A stretch of DNA of 64,000 nucleotides from Apoda limacodes (lineage: Eukaryota > Arthropoda > Insecta > Lepidoptera > Limacodidae): the NCBI GenBank assembly GCA_946406115.1, contig OX291545.1, forward strand, positions 7,764,001 to 7,828,000, in the 5' to 3' direction. The notes beneath the pieces were generated by a model. It was not told the origin of the DNA. It saw nothing but the letters and a program-made list of their open reading frames with translations, and ran no database searches. This document shows, piece after piece, positions 1 to 10,934 of this stretch. The position numbers and the translations under genes were made by a program. The stretch's first letter is position 1, and each line of letters begins with the position of its first letter.

Positions 1-1954
1 CGTCAACTACGGTTTGTATGCGTCTGCCGGACAAAAAGCTAGCCACCCATTTGCACAAACCCTCGGGCACTCCGTGAGATGGCAAATTCGATAGAAGACC
101 CCGATGCCAGACCCGATCGAACGCCTTCGCTATGTCCAGGCTACATGCCTCCCCCTGACTCTCAATGGCTAGTGCCCATCGGTGTGTGAGATACACTAGA
201 AGGTCACCAGTTGAGCGACCGTGGCGAAAGCCATATTGACGGTGACTGACCAGGTCTTGTACTTCTAGGTATCTTAGAGACTGTGTGTTGATCACACGCT
301 CCATCACCTTAGAGAGGAGAGAGGTAATAGCGATAGGCCTGTAATTCGATGGATCTGATCTATCGCTCTTTATGGGCACCGGGTGCACATTCGCAGTCTT
401 ACATGAAGCAGGAAATTGCCTAGTGTGGTAGGAAAGCGCGAAAAGGCGCGTGAGTACAGGACATAACTCAGGAGCACAATGCTTAAGCATCACTGCTGGT
501 ATACCGTCTGGCCCACTCGACTTATGAACGTCTAGAGAAAACAACGCCCGCCTGACCTCCCGCTGCGTTATGGAGATTTCCGGCATGGTCTTACCGCACC
601 ATGGTATAGTAGGTGGTACAGCGCCTTCATCGTTCATGTTCGAGTTCGAAGCAAAGAGACTGCCCAGTAGATCGGCTATCTCTTTAGCACTATGAGCCAA
701 GTCACCATCGGTCTTTCGCAGTGGTGGTAACGACGACTGGCAAAAGTCCCCTTCGGCAGGTTTGGCAAGCGACCAGAAAGCACGACTCCCAGAAGGATAG
801 CTCGCAAGTCGCCCACCTATTTTTCCGATGAATTGGAATTTTGCTCTGGCAGTTGCTTTCTTACTGAACCTCGAGGCAGCATTTAATTTGCGTTTTAACT
901 CAGAAATATTCAGATCCTTATTATAACGAGCCGTGGTCCAAGCCTCATATGCATTTTGCTTAAGAATTTTAGCTTTTTTGCAAGACCCATTAAACCACGG
1001 TCGTTTTTTGACGCCGGCAGCTACTCGCGGGTTCGGAATATAGCATTCCATTCCAGCAAGGATTATCTCAGTGACTGCGGCTGCGCAGACGTCAGGATCT
1101 TCTGAGTTAAAGCAGATCTGCCTCCACGGGTACGGTGCGTAAAATTCTCGCAATCCATCCCAGTCTGCCGACTTATAGTGCCACACACGACGCCAATTAG
1201 TTGGCCCAGAAGGATCGGGTTGTGTGCATGACACTTGAGTCCGAACGAGACAGTGGTCCGAGGAGCCATAGGGCGCATCCACTGAGACGGAGTATCCGTC
1301 CGGACGAGTAGTCAGCAGAAGGTCCAGTAAGGAGCTCGTATGTTCCTCTATATCTGGTATTCTCGTTGGAGAAAGTACCAGCTGAGAGAATCCATAGGTC
1401 AGAGCAAATTCATGAGCAGATATCCCAGCATAGTTATTGGTTCGAGAACTGAGCCACTCGCGATGGTGGGCGTTAAAGTCTCTCAAAATAACTAGTACTG
1501 CTGTGGGATATTGCTCTAGAACTTTGTCAGTCGTCAAACTCAGGTGCGTGAAGAGTCGAGTTACGTCCGTGTCACCGCTATGAGACCTGTATAGGCACGC
1601 ATAGATACGAGTGCGGCCGCCGTAATCTACGCGCACCCACAATATCGACAGGTCCCTGTCTTCAAGGCTATGAAGGCGGCGACAGCAGATATCCTCCCGG
1701 ACGAACATACCTACACCGGCACCACTCACAAAATTGTCCTCAAGTTTGTAGCCGGGATAATGAAGGTATGATGTATCAGCCGGGCAGGATATCTGCGTCT
1801 CCGTTAGAAAAAGAATGGTCGGCTGCGCAGTCTGTAGGTGGTGGTGGACTGCGTTAAGATTTGCGTCAATACCCCTGATGTTGCAAAAATCCACATTATA
1901 CGTGGATGGAGTAGCCGATGTACAAACTCTTTTCTTTTTCGTTCTCTTGGCCAT
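1..1954 (-). CDS. CR1-like LINE pol ORF (endonuclease + reverse transcriptase), uninterrupted, open at left edge
   Basis: Reading the minus strand from the ATG at 1954, I translated all 651 codons to position 1 without meeting a stop or frameshift. This is the polyprotein of a non-LTR retrotransposon. Codons 1-11 are basic (MAKRTKKKRVC). An APE-type endonuclease follows, with TET near codon 52, DFNAHH near 160 and SSDHCLV near 231. The reverse transcriptase begins near codon 478 with SGPDGIPA, then NYRPIAITS (about 540), QYGFRHGRST (about 574) and AKAFDRVWH (about 611). The FADD active site would lie beyond the left edge. One oddity is that the usual GDFN of the endonuclease reads RDFN here. 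The intact frame suggests a young insertion. The clade (CR1, perhaps the Zenon group) is inferred from memory of motif style and 3' end, not from a search. Confidence 0.93.
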   Translation of the reverse strand, partial: MAKRTKKKRVCTSATPSTYNVDFCNIRGIDANLNAVHHHLQTAQPTILFLTETQISCPADTSYLHYPGYKLEDNFVSGAGVGMFVREDICCRRLHSLEDRDLSILWVRVDYGGRTRIYACLYRSHSGDTDVTRLFTHLSLTTDKVLEQYPTAVLVILRDFNAHHREWLSSRTNNYAGISAHEFALTYGFSQLVLSPTRIPDIEEHTSSLLDLLLTTRPDGYSVSVDAPYGSSDHCLVRTQVSCTQPDPSGPTNWRRVWHYKSADWDGLREFYAPYPWRQICFNSEDPDVCAAAVTEIILAGMECYIPNPRVAAGVKKRPWFNGSCKKAKILKQNAYEAWTTARYNKDLNISELKRKLNAASRFSKKATARAKFQFIGKIGGRLASYPSGSRAFWSLAKPAEGDFCQSSLPPLRKTDGDLAHSAKEIADLLGSLFASNSNMNDEGAVPPTIPWCGKTMPEISITQREVRRALFSLDVHKSSGPDGIPAVMLKHCAPELCPVLTRLFALSYHTRQFPASCKTANVHPVPIKSDRSDPSNYRPIAITSLLSKVMERVINTQSLRYLEVQDLVSHRQYGFRHGRSTGDLLVYLTHRWALAIESQGEACSLDIAKAFDRVWHRGLLSNLPSHGVPEGLCKWVASFLSGRRIQTVVD

Positions 1955-2440
1955 AATATATAAAAAAAGTTACTAAGACTAAGGATGAGGATTCACTGCA
2001 CAGACAGCTTAGAGGACAAAAGGTGCGGTTCTAAGACTGCCGAAGCTCGCCACAGATGATACGGTTGCTAGCACGGCGGGCGGAAGGGCCCCTGATCCCC
2101 CTCTGTACTAGTAGCCGGGTCCACTCCGGTTTCCTTCTCCGGCACAACTACCACTTCAGATACTTTACACAGGCTGGCGGATCAGACTCCCAGGGCGGAG
2201 ATTAAGTGATCCCTGGGTTCAGGATCCCGTTCAACCTGCTCTGGCAACCTTACTCACCGCCAGGAACACAACACTACTCAATGTTAGTGTTATTATGGCC
2301 GCGGTTTTCTGTAAGGTGGAGGTACTTCCCCCAGTTCGGGCCGCTCATTCGAGCAAGTACTCGCTATGCCCTGCTTTAGTTGTTGGGGTGGCTTATTCGA
2401 GCGAGTACTTGCAGTGCATTACCTCTCTTTAAAATTACCT
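1955..2440 (-). other. 5' UTR/promoter region of the CR1-like LINE
   Basis: This stretch lies directly upstream of the LINE ATG on the minus strand and is much more GC-rich than the AT-rich flank that resumes near 2440. No long ORF is seen, so a separate gag-like ORF is not evident here. Two 22-bp direct repeats (2343-2364 and 2391-2412, core ATTCGAGC followed by AGTACT) lie 48 bp apart near its outer end and could be internal promoter elements. The 5' boundary is judged only from the change in base composition. I found no target-site duplication because the 3' end is outside the window. Confidence 0.55.
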
Positions 2441-3495
2441 TTCTTTATACGAATATTTAAAAAAAAAGCTAATCATACAGACATAGCGACTGTGTATATC
2501 TAACATATAAACAAAAGATATAGGTCTAATGTCAAAATCCAGGGAGTAAACAGGGGAATAGGTTTCCATGGGAAGAAGCAGCCTGATATTTCCTCAGGGT
2601 TCCGTGAGATACGGGGATGAAGCCGCGGGGTGTGCTAAACAAATTAGAGTGGTTGCAACTTTTAATACCTCTGTACTTACTTACCGAATACTGTTAGGTA
2701 TAAACAATGATTCAACTCCACAAAATGTGCCAATTCAGTAGAAGGTCAACAATTATGAATAATCAATCGGTCGACGCCTCGATTTAATAACATGATGCAA
2801 TTCGACCGATATTAAACAATTGTCAATTGTGCAATAATAACTGTATTGTCACATTCTGACAGAAGTTACAAATGGTTTGCCCTGACGTCCCTCGGTTTAA
2901 AACAAATTTGATTGAACTTCTATACATCGTTTTGATATTTTTTAAAATTTCGTTGCAGTTTGTGTAGGTTGGTATAGATAGGTATGTCTGTATGTTTATA
3001 TATATAGTTAAAAAGATATTCAGAACCATAAAAAACCATAAAAACTTTATGCAGATAAAGTAAAGTTGCCTGTTGCTTGACGATTCAAAAGTGCTATTTG
3101 ACAGTTTACTTGAATAAAACGAGGTTTTTTACTTTGATAACTTTGGCCCGGGACACACAACAAATTATATTATTCTTCACAAGATGCAAAAGTTGGCAGC
3201 CATTCTAGCTCGATACGGTAAATCCTTTTTGACTTCTTTTTTAGGGATCCGTAGCAAAATGAGAAAATCGGATTTTAGGAATTGGAATTTATAATTTTAA
3301 CTTTTATACAAATACTTACATTCATGGTACAATTGTTTTCATTGTAATAAAAATAAAATGTTTATTCGTTGTAAGATTTTTAAATGACAAACTACCCGTA
3401 GCAAAATCAATAAAAATACAACTAGTGTTTCTAGGCTCTTTTCTTTTGGTACTTTCACCCGCATTGGATCATAAACATAGCCGATAGATTTTCCA
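2441..3495. other. AT-rich intergenic DNA, no gene seen
   Basis: Only short chance ORFs are present here. There is no splice-consistent exon, RNA gene or recognisable transposase. The stretch around 2580-2640 has a higher GC content but no coding frame. Confidence 0.5.
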
Positions 3496-3585
3496 CCCGT
3501 TTCGGAACAGGGGTGACTAAGGTGGTACACAAGCTGCCAGTCCGCGTGATAGGAAGCGGACACCGCAGCCTCTTTTACCCTGAGC
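3496..3585 (-). repeat. Diverged CR1-like LINE 3' end
   Basis: The string ACTAAGGTGGTACACAAGCT with GGAAGCGGACACCGCAGCC further on aligns by eye with the 3' tail of the better copies near 16.05 kb (CTAAGGTGGCAAACAAGC, AAGCGGTCACCGTAGCC). It is an old fragment and has lost most of the 3' UTR. Confidence 0.5.
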
Positions 3586-3589
3586 CGGG

Positions 3590-5020
3590 TGTTCCAAAAT
3601 CATTTCAACTTTCACGTTGCATTTTGACTTATATACTTTTACATTTTATCTATCGACTGTAACACTGTAAATTTTGCATGAACAATAACCTAATTGTGAT
3701 GAAACTATATTTAAAGAATAATAAGTATATTGTAACACAATTAAAGAAAATAAATACATTCATTCAATCGTTTACGGTACCCTAATAGCTTTATAATTCC
3801 GCCATCTTTACACCGAATTTGATATTAGAAAGGTATATTTTGTGCTAAAATGAAGAAAAATACTTTTTAAGGAAAGCTATAGTTTAAGATAAAATGTAGG
3901 TAGTGAGGGATGAACTGTGAAACGACCTCAAATATCAGCCGGGCTTGCTTTCTTCTGTGGTAAATAAGAAGTAACATGCCATATCTGCACCTATGGTCTG
4001 TTTTTTAAAAGAATATATATTTCCGACGTAAACTTCCAATTGTCGTTCTTATCCCTTCGTTAGGGTTCTTTCAATCTCTATTTCACGGATTGTTGTGCCA
4101 ATACACGCAAATTTTAACAAAAACGCGTGATTTTTCTGGACACTTAGTAAGGCGATATTTCACTTACTTTCATGCCCAGGTATATCTTCATAATTTAAGG
4201 GAACAAGTATGAATATTTCGTTCAGTTAATAAGAAAAATTAGGTAAATATTCTCCTCCTTTGTTTGTATGGGGTGCCATATTTCAGCCGGGGTGGCTGTA
4301 CTTTTTCGTGCTTGACATTATTTATAACATGTTAAAATATGTTTATCTAGTATAGCTTTGCTTTAGAAACAGCTTCCTTAGCTTTCATATGACTATATCG
4401 TCATTTATTTGCTTATTAATAACAAATTATTTGTGAAGTACAATCACAACCATAAGTCTTTTCCATTATTTTGCTTAAGTTATTTGTATACTGAGACTTG
4501 TAGTAATTGATATAATGACTATGCTTTTCGTTTAATATCTTTATACCTTAACGGTTTTTATCCCCATATATTCATATAATATAATATATAATATCATTAT
4601 TTAGGGGATTGTTTCTTTTCACCAACTACTTTAGTCATACATGACAGGGGGTGAGCCTATCACCGCAACACTGCTTGTAATGCACAATATATCCGAACTT
4701 AGGAGGCTTTATATATGTCGACGATAAAATCTTAGAGCATAAACATATAAAATCACGAAAAATACTAGGCTGATGTTTGGTACGCATGAGGCTATTATTA
4801 CATCCAAGGCGGCTGATATTAGGAAAATACCACAAAATTCACAAAAACATGCTTTTTTTAATAGTTTTACTAATATCTTGTCAGTTTTATGCATAATAAT
4901 GCAAACGAGTAAGAGTCTTAGGTTATTGTTTATTATGAGAACGTAGTAACCATTTAAAGTTGAAAAAAAAGTTAAGGGTCTGATATTTGGCTCATTCACC
5001 CTATATAGTTTTTTAGTAAT
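3590..5020. other. AT-rich intergenic DNA
   Basis: No gene is seen. The segment near 4620-4800 (minus strand) reads like an interspersed repeat rather than a gene, because its two overlapping small ORFs share no conserved motif. I found no second copy of it in this window, so that reading is unproven. Confidence 0.4.
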
Positions 5021-5023
5021 AGT

Positions 5024-5537
5024 AGATTCGGCCAGATGCCGAATACAGAATATTCTACAGGCTTCCTGGCCAAATAGCCGATGACCAGTCTTTCCTACGC
5101 CGCGCTGCCTGCACGCTCATCATATCGCTACCACGGCCACGGCGTACTGCGTGTTATGACATTGCTGCGTGTTTAGTTTGGTGGTCATAGTAAATACGAG
5201 CATCTTAATGCTCACTTTGTTTTAATTAGTGTACTTTAAAAGTAAAATTGTGTAAGCCTTATTAAATAGTAATCAATTATGGCCTCTAAAAAGAACTCAC
5301 CTATAGTACGAAAGTTGATAATGCATGATTATTTAGTTAATTACCTACAATACATTACAATACAAAATATATTATGTTAAACAAAACAAACTTTTTATTT
5401 TGCCATTATCCTACTACAACTAAAAATCTTAAGTATTCGGTATTCGGGCGAATAGTATTTCCTTGGGAAATCGGTATTTGGCATAAAAATATAAAAAAGA
5501 AGCCGAATTGAGCGAATGCCGAATAGAAGCCGAAATT
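5024..5537. mobile_element. ATTCGG-rich element, possible non-autonomous DNA transposon
   Basis: The left end (ATTCGGCCAGATGCCGAATA at 5025) and the right end (inverse of GCCGAATAGAAGCCGAAAT, ending near 5535) are imperfect inverted repeats built from the word TTCGGC. Further ATTCGGTATTCGGGCGAATA blocks lie at about 5435. No transposase frame and no clear target duplication were found, so the exact ends are approximate. Confidence 0.4.
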
Positions 5538-7020
5538 CTTTTCTTTTTTTTAATAAATAATAAATCGTGTAGCGGCGTTTTTAGGTTAGAAAAAGATGTC
5601 GGCTAGTTATAAAACGTGCCAACTACAAATTCATGGTTTAAGTGCAACTGATGGTCGGTTGCCTTTAAGAAGGTCAAAAATCATGTTTAAACCAGACAAA
5701 CAGTCAAACCATCAAGCTCTATGATTAATTAGGGTCCCTCGGTCAAAAACCTAAGAGAGATTCAAAAGAATTACACGACAATTTTTGAGTCATCACTCTC
5801 CGCTTAAATATCCTCATTTTTTCACGTCGTCTGTGAATTTGTACAAATCTGAATCTGCATAAAGAGGTCAGTGACTCCGTGACCTTAGTTAAACACAGCT
5901 TAAAAAAAAGATTTTAATTTAATGAAGAGTCACGAACTTTGCTTGAAACATGCATTACTTAAATAAAAGGTATGTGTGAATCTAACTATAAATAATTATA
6001 TAATTTTGAGTAGAATAAGAATTGGAAGAAGTAAAAAACGTCAGACTCGTGCATCGAGGGTTCTGTAGAAACTTGTATGTAAATAGGTTGTCGATCACGT
6101 ATATCTGGTCTCGATTCATAACTTTGACGATTCAATAGTGTTTGTAAAAACCTAATTTGAATAAAAAAAATTGCCTTTGACTTTGAAGACTTCTGGCTGT
6201 TTTTAATTATAACTAATTAATTTTAATTAATTATAACATTTTAACAGCTTTAAGAGACCGTAGATCTAAGTATTTAATATTAAATTAAAATAGATACCTC
6301 TACGCGTTTCTGAGCAACACGGTCTTAAGGGACAGACAGACAGATCGTTTTTTGTATGATTTAACTACAAAATAACAATTTTACGAATTTTTCCTTAACT
6401 TTTGCTTAAAAGTCCTTGATTCTTGCCGAATTTTTTGATTTCAGGTCAACAGGTTTTGAATTATTTGCAAGTGTTAAAACATGCGACTTGAATGGCCGTC
6501 TTTTTTAATTGTGTTGATTTAAAAGCTTAATTATTTGATATTAATTTAAACTTGATACATTCTCGCGTTCCTGAAAAAAAGTGTCTTGACAGGCAGGCCG
6601 ACAGACAGACGGACAACAAAGTGATCCTATAAGGGTTCCTTTTTTCCTTCGTTGGTACGGAACCCAAAAAACGTATCCTTTAAGGATTACTTCGTTGTCC
6701 GTCACTCATTTTTCTCAGTAACGCTTGTAGTTATCAAGTTAAAATTAATATCAAATATTAAGGTCTATGATTTTTTGTATCTGTAAAAAAATTAAGCTTC
6801 TAAGTCAATGCAATAAAAAAAATGGCCAATATACAGTTATTTTTATCGCATTTTGTGACGAAAATATATTAAAACCTATGAGGTACTTCCCGTGGACCTA
6901 GATTTATGAAATTTGGCAGGAAGCAAGATGTTACATCGCAGATATACGGAAAAATCTAAAAACTGATCACACGATTATTTTAATTTTAATTTGGTTTACC
7001 TATGAGTCCTGTAATTGAGC
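5538..7020. other. AT-rich intergenic DNA with decayed repeats
   Basis: No gene is supported. At 6585-6665 there is a remnant of a common repeat, with ACAGACAGACGG followed by GGTACGGAACCC. At 6035-6075 another short piece reads GTCAGACTCGTGCATCGAGG. Both resemble the SINE-like family seen better at 30.0 and 62.6 kb. Confidence 0.4.
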
Positions 7021-7024
7021 ATCT

Positions 7025-7700
7025 TCAGTCCCATGGATGTCTCCCATCATTTATATAAACTGAAATTTTGTAGTATCCTTATTTACAAAGTTGTTGTTTG
7101 ACAAAAGATTGAAATTCACTAATTGATAGCTTTTGAATATTGTTAGGAACTTTGTTTTAAAAGTATATACCTACATTGCCGGGATAAAAGAGTTACTAAT
7201 ATTATGTAGACGTATATCACGCACCAAGATTATTTTTACTTCTAGTATTTACTTCGTGAACGCCACTTTTCTTGCTAAAACTATTAATATTTTTATAAAC
7301 ATATAAAAGATTTTCATATATGTACTGCGACGCTTCCCTAAACTTATCCCTAAGAGATATCCTAGATCCCAATTTGTAAATAGCATAAATTGCCCGTTTT
7401 TGTAACACATATATTGTATTTACATCAGCAGTCCTTCCCCACAATAAGATATTAATATATCATTAAACTATGGAAATAACTAAAATATACCATTTTTGCA
7501 GTGTCGACATCAGTCCATTGTCTTATTTTCTTGATCGCATACACAGCAGAGATTATATCGAATGCTTGAGCGGCCGGCTAAAACATTGCAGGCAGCTCTT
7601 TGATATTGTACTCCAAGTACGATTTAGCCCAAAGAAGCTTGTGCAAGATATGGTCGCACATCGTAACATGTTTGAGAAAAAGATTTTTTAGAATTCGACT
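7025..7700 (-). pseudogene. LINE reverse-transcriptase C-terminal relic (CR1/Jockey group, different family from copy at 1-1954)
   Basis: On the minus strand, frame-shifted blocks line up in the order expected for the C-terminal part of a non-LTR pol protein. They are FSYFHSLMIY (about 7490), WGRTADVNTIYVLQKRA (about 7440-7390), SQYIYENLLYVYKN (about 7330-7290), VHEVNTRSKN (about 7250), then KVPNNIQKLS and a final NDGRHPWD near 7035. WG...LQKRA...IYEN...TR is a familiar pattern in CR1/Jockey-type reverse transcriptases. At least two frame changes and several stops show it is dead. The family is not resolved. Confidence 0.75.
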
Positions 7701-8490
7701 CGAAGTTCCAAAGATTAGCGAGTTCTTACCAAAAAAACAAACTCTTTAGCTTTATTATATTAAGTATAGATAAGTAACTGTTCTTCTAAACTCTTTCTTG
7801 ACAGGAAATGTAAGGGTGCACTATGCATCAATCAATTAGCAGGAATTAATAAAAACTTTACAAGACGAAAGAAACGATAACAAAAATGGCGTCACGAATC
7901 GCTCGAAATCGGTTTAAGTTTCGGATCCGTGCCGAAACTGTTAAACCGTATAAGATAAAATCGTGCGGTCGTTGATCCTACCGGAAAACAGCACCGTCAT
8001 TATTGTATGTTTGTATACCTACCAATCATACCTTACAACATTTTCTAACCATTCGTCAATTTTCTTTAAATCATTTCAATAAAAACCGATTAAGAGCATG
8101 TCGGGCCACGGATACTGAAGTGTTCTGTAGTCTGTACTATGTTGTTTAAATCCGAAAATAAGGCTAACTTGGTCGGCTGTATCTCAAAAACTATATTACT
8201 CTAATAAATAAGTTATGTTATTTTTGAAAGTAATTTCAGTAGGTAATATGTTCTAGTATAGGATTTTCCCAGATTTTTCAGACAGAGGGGGATATTCTGA
8301 CCGTTTCCCTTGCCACTTTAAAGCCCAATATTACAAAAACGGGTCATACTTAATGAGGTAGGTGATAAAAAAATGTCATAGCCACTTAACATAACTGCAG
8401 AAGAGGTAACTAACCTTTTTTCCAAATTATGCATTTGTAGGTGCTCCGCCTGCGCTAAATGTAAATCTTTGTTCTATAGTTCGTTGACGT
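7701..8490. other. AT-rich intergenic DNA, no gene seen
   Basis: No coding frame with recognisable motifs, no RNA gene and no repeat that I could match elsewhere in the window. Confidence 0.4.
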
Positions 8491-8494
8491 GGAA

Positions 8495-8757
8495 TTTATA
8501 GATGTTCCTCTGGAAGCTTTTCTGGGATAAAAAAACCTATGTCCTTCTTCGTCTCATCATATATCACTGTTCCAAATGTCCATTGCGACGTGATGTAAAG
8601 ACAAACAAATTACGTTTCGCATTTATATGTGGTATAGATAGCCAGCGGGTGTTTGTACGTGTACCAAATTTCAGCGCTGAAGTCTTAACTGATGGGCGGA
8701 CGACATGGCGAAACTACAAGAGTTTCTTATTTAAATACGGAACCCTAAGAACAAAAT
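8495..8757 (+). repeat. Interspersed repeat fragment (SINE/LINE 3'-tail type)
   Basis: This contains AACCTATGTCCTTCTTCG, then ACCAAATTTCAGCGCTGAAG, and ends in ATACGGAACCCTAAGAAC. These phrases are typical of decayed lepidopteran retroelement tails. The 85-codon ORF over it has no domain and is treated as chance. Confidence 0.4.
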
Positions 8758-9296
8758 AATGAATAGTGCCCTAAGTAAGGTGAGGCGGCAGCTACGAACT
8801 GCACAATCTTCTCAAATACTGAATAATGGAATAGAACACAGACAAACAGTCAAGAACTCTTGTTAAGAATTCTCTAAAAAATCGCTCAGCTTCTTTATCG
8901 ATTACTGTATTTTATTTTATACCATCAAGATGGCAAACAAGCTTACGGAGCATAGCATAAAGGTGCTAGTAATACAACTTTGTGTTGTTGCGTACGTAGA
9001 ATAGCTTAGGACTCCTTTTCTGCAACATTATTACGGACCCCTAACAAATTAACTACAAAATTGCCTTGCAAAGCATAATTTTACTCTTGAAAAAGTTTCA
9101 TGGAAAATAATGACACGGAGATTTTGTTGATTAAGTTTGCGTGATGTGCGAAGGTACTCCGATAAAAAAAAAGCGTGACCCTTGGACTTGACGGTAATAT
9201 CAGACCATCTCGTTGTGGTTAATATTGTAATTAAACAAAAATAAAAGCAAAAGACATTTCACTGGCTAACAATTTAAACTAAATAATGTACAGAGC

Positions 9297-9420
9297 TACA
9301 AACTTTTCTGACCTTTTGGTCTTCGGTGCTTGGTCGCTAGTGTCGTTGTAAGTTCACACCATTTCAATATGACGACTGTAGTTTTGATTTTTGACCACCG
9401 AGTCAGAAAAGATTGTTGCA
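9297..9420. mobile_element. Short inverted-repeat element (MITE), copy A
   Basis: The ends are TACAAACTTTTCTGAC and GTCAGAAAAGATTGTTGCA, forming an imperfect terminal inverted repeat of about 15 bp. The interior TAAGTTCACACCATTTCAAT is shared with copy B at 45605-45736. There is no coding capacity. The outer end lacks the full TGCAACAA seen in copy B, and the target duplication is not clear. Confidence 0.65.
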
Positions 9421-10930
9421 CTATACCTACACATTCCACAGAGTATCGCATGATAATTTCTTATTGCACGTTTTTCTTTTTATTTTTGTGTAATGAGCAT
9501 GAGTCAAGAGTCAAATCATAAGAGGATGTTACTAAATGTGCTCAAAACGGGTCAAGCAACACTGTGTTCGTGGACTGTGTCAAAAATGAAATAAAAACAA
9601 GTAACTGGCCGAGACGAGTTTGGATTAATTGCTCGAAAAGTTAAGTCAAATACACTGTGATTCCCACGGTTAACCTAAGCATCTACCAACTTATCTACAT
9701 TGTGGTTAAAAATGGAACTAATGTCGTATTTTGTTTACGAGAAGTAAACAAGCTTAGTTGATAGTGGCTCTACGGCTGACACTGCCAAATACTTTGTTGA
9801 ATTGTAACCAAAATTTTTGAGAATGCCATGGAAAAAGTAACAATTTTCGAGTCACTGCTAAAACTGCAGTTTGAACCACATTAAATAGATCGTATCACGG
9901 ACTTGGAGTCCTTCGAATCAAGATTATTAGCAATGCAGAAACGAAACTCTTAGAAAAAGAAAATATTTTCACATATTTATCGACAAATTTAGTTTCTAAG
10001 GTCTCACTGGTCGTGTGAAAATCTTTAGACGATGCCTAAGCTATATCGTTTCGATATTCTCATAATACTGACGACGTCCGTCACAAAATGAGATTTAAGA
10101 TTAAAGTACGTGCGCCACCGTGAGATAGTTCATAACGGCTTTGGAAAATTGTAGACGAGCCGATATTTCACAACCGTATCTACCACTTACTTACCTGTAA
10201 ATAATAACTTTCAAACTTCTTAGTTGTTGCTCGATGAGTCCAATCTGTTCCGAAACTTGGGTATTTATTAAACTTAAAACATCAAAAATTACATTTAATA
10301 TCTAAAAGGAATATAACTTCCTCTTGCAGTCGGGTAAAATGGAGTTATTTTCTTTAGCTATCAATTAATTCGCCGAACTTTTACCATAAAAAACTTTCGT
10401 TATTATAATTCTATGGAGCATACCTATTTATCTATTTAAATGAAAAGTAAGCGTTATTGATTTCTAATTCATTCGAATTTTTACTCTGCTCGGTTTACCG
10501 AACATATTGTAGACATATTGTAGTGGCAGTCTTTGGTCTCTGTCTACCCCTCTGGGAAACAGGCGTGATGTTATGTATGTATGTATTGTAGAAAACAGGT
10601 AGCGTTGCCAATCATTAGCTATTTATAAAATGTAGACGTGTTTGCGATCATTTTTTGTAGAGTTTTCAAGTAGATTGCTTTATGATTCGTGGACAGTGGG
10701 CCGGGCCAATCTGCGCTCCGCCTTTGACAAACAAGTTGCTCAAATTTAAGGGCTCCGCATATGGAGGTCAATTTATATTAATCGGGCGTCGGGTCCAGGG
10801 CCATGAATTTTTTTAATGAATAACCGAAAAAAAAAAGTTTTAGACGACGTCACAAGTACCCCAGACCTGCCTGCTGTCTCACCGAAAGCATTAGTGTTGT
10901 AAGTTGGAAAAGCAATAGGCGCTTCTTTTT
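9421..10930. other. AT-rich intergenic DNA
   Basis: No gene is seen. Around 10525-10590 a phrase containing CTACCCCTCTGGGAAACAGG followed by GTATGTATGTAT looks like a retroelement tail with a (GTAT)n end. Confidence 0.4.
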
Positions 10931-10934
10931 TACC

